A stretch of 14,639 nucleotides of DNA from NCBI GenBank assembly GCA_026770585.1, contig MU646497.1, forward strand, positions 468,536-483,174, written 5' to 3'. The translations under genes were made by a program, and so were the position numbers. Below the pieces are notes generated by a model. It was not told where the DNA came from and ran no database searches. It saw only the letters and a program-made list of their open reading frames with translations. Every line of letters starts with the position of its first letter. Position 1 is the stretch's first letter. The DNA is from Baffinella frigidus (Eukaryota > Cryptophyceae > Cryptomonadales > Baffinellaceae). Positions 13,831 through 14,639 of this stretch are shown here, one piece after another.

Positions 13831-13920
13831 GGGCGTGCCTCTGTTGGGAAACGCCGAGGCGTGCTGTCTGGCGGGTGCAGAGGGGGAGGGGGTGTTGTGG
13901 GTGATGGTTCAAGGCGATTG

Positions 13921-14194
13921 GAGTCCGAACCCGGGAGGCAAGGCACCGACGCTGTAAATCTTTCATGGTGGAGCCAGCTAATCCGGGAACCAGTTTTTTT
14001 CTTCCCGAAAGCTGGCAATGAAAATTACTACACAACGGGTCACGTCCGAAGCAATTGTGTCGTAATTTTCGTGCAGATTTTTTTCATGAAAAACTTTCAT
14101 CCCCGGATGAAAGCCCCCCCGGGCGCCCCGACGCTCCCTAGGGAATACGTGCACGGACACGGTCTGAACCCGGGAGGCACGGCACCGACGCTGG
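13921..14194. repeat. 31-bp direct repeat around a family D element
   Basis: GAACCCGGGAGGCAAGGCAC, followed by CGACGCTG, at 13926-13953 recurs at 14166-14193 with one change, exactly 240 bp later. The family D copy lies between. Confidence 0.8.
14012..14120. mobile_element. Foldback element family D, copy 3
   Basis: CTGGCAATGAAAATTACTAC, followed by ACA, pairs with TGTGTCGTAATTTTCGTGCAG. The tail is altered to TTTCATCCCCGGATGAAAGC, which is itself a hairpin. Confidence 0.75.
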
Positions 14195-14360
14195 ACACCT
14201 TGTGTGGAGAACCGTGCCGGGAATCATGCGTGTCGAGGTTTTGCCTGGCAGCGATCGTGCGGTGGTACGAGGTTAGTTTTGACTGGTGGAGGAGGGCAAC
14301 ACACGCGGAAGAGGGAGAGTCAGCATGGTGAAGCGCGCGGGGGGGGGGGGTGGCTTGAAG

Positions 14361-14466
14361 GCCTACACCCTGACCCCCAAACCCCCAAACCCAAACCCTA
14401 CAACACCCTAGAACTGAACCCTAAACCCTAAACCCTAAACCCCAACCCCAAACCTGAACACAACCC
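14361..14466. repeat. Telomere-like CCCTAAA tract
   Basis: CCCCAAACCCCCAAACCC passes into three AACCCTAAA units and then CCCCAACCCCAAACC. It lies just upstream of the exon at 14491. Confidence 0.85.
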
Positions 14467-14490
14467 CCTGACCCCTCACCCCCACACCAG

Positions 14491-14532
14491 GCTGCAGCTC
14501 GAGTTGGCAGCACTCGCCGAAGCAGCATTGCA
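14491..14532 (+). CDS. Coiled-coil protein gene, candidate 42-base exon LQLELAALAEAALQ
   Basis: The segment is bordered by CACACCAG and GTACCA. Its 42 bases are phase 2 at both ends and read LQLELAALAEAAL(Q), a Leu/Ala helix. The copy 80 bp later differs mainly at silent sites. Confidence 0.55.
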
Positions 14533-14570
14533 GTACCACGCAACCCCCTGAACCCGAAACCCTGAACCAG

Positions 14571-14612
14571 ACTGCAGCTCGAGGTGGCTGCACTGGCCAA
14601 AGCGGCGCTGCA
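14571..14612 (+). CDS. Coiled-coil protein gene, candidate 42-base exon LQLEVAALAKAALQ
   Basis: The segment is bordered by CTGAACCAG and GTACCC. It repeats the exon at 14491 in the same frame with L/V and E/K replacements and five silent changes (GCA/GCT, CTC/CTG, GCA/GCG twice, TTG/CTG). The 38 bases between the two copies are telomere-like CCCTGAACCCGAAACCCTGA. The gene appears to continue beyond the window. Confidence 0.55.
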
Positions 14613-14639
14613 GTACCCTGAACCCTCAACCCTCAACCC

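Noticed and set aside
13921-14194. tRNA or other small RNA gene in the repeated GAACCCGGGAGGC segment
   Set aside because: No cloverleaf or internal promoter pattern could be found around it.
13708-14331. 207-residue plus-strand open frame
   Set aside because: It crosses a G-rich tract and a family D foldback element. Only its first part overlaps a coding-looking segment, and in a different frame.
14361-14639. Chromosome end (true telomere)
   Set aside because: The units are highly variant and interrupted by exon-like sequence, so the tract is interstitial.

Overview
The window looks like nuclear DNA of a eukaryote, probably a GC-rich alga with a secondary plastid. The evidence is CCCTAAA/TTTAGGG-type telomere-like tracts, short GTGAGG...CAG introns, no bacterial-style packed genes, very many foldback (MITE-like) elements, and one protein (8102-9055, minus) whose N-terminus resembles a signal peptide followed by a plastid-type transit peptide. 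A cryptophyte or related alga is my guess, from a general impression of the repeat types; the sequence does not prove it.

Layout. 1-1030: a foldback element, then degenerate telomere-like repeats. 1030-2460: hairpin-rich spacer ending in a tandem array of about 213-bp units built from the CCCTACGG/CCGTAGGG hairpin. 2460-4740: spacer with a promoter-like repeat module and at least six foldback elements. 4740-5535: two diverged copies of one coding segment, separated by a foldback element that would work as an in-phase intron. 5535-7530: microsatellites and a run of foldback elements. 7529-7834: a coding-looking open segment on the plus strand. 8102-9055: the best single-exon gene (minus strand), whose last 50 codons and stop lie inside a foldback element. 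9056-9314: short divergent promoter region. 9315-14639: pieces of a plus-strand, multi-exon gene for a charged coiled-coil protein. Its small exons are present in two or three diverged copies, and its presumed introns hold telomere-like DNA and foldback elements. It runs off the right edge.

The main biological theme is the interplay of mobile foldback elements, telomere-like satellite and small duplicated exons. In three places a foldback element sits where it supplies a splice donor or a stop codon, as introner elements do in some algae. No transposase, RNA gene, CRISPR array or named enzyme is recognisable. Exon boundaries are inferred from reading frame, splice motifs and synonymous-change patterns, without transcript data.
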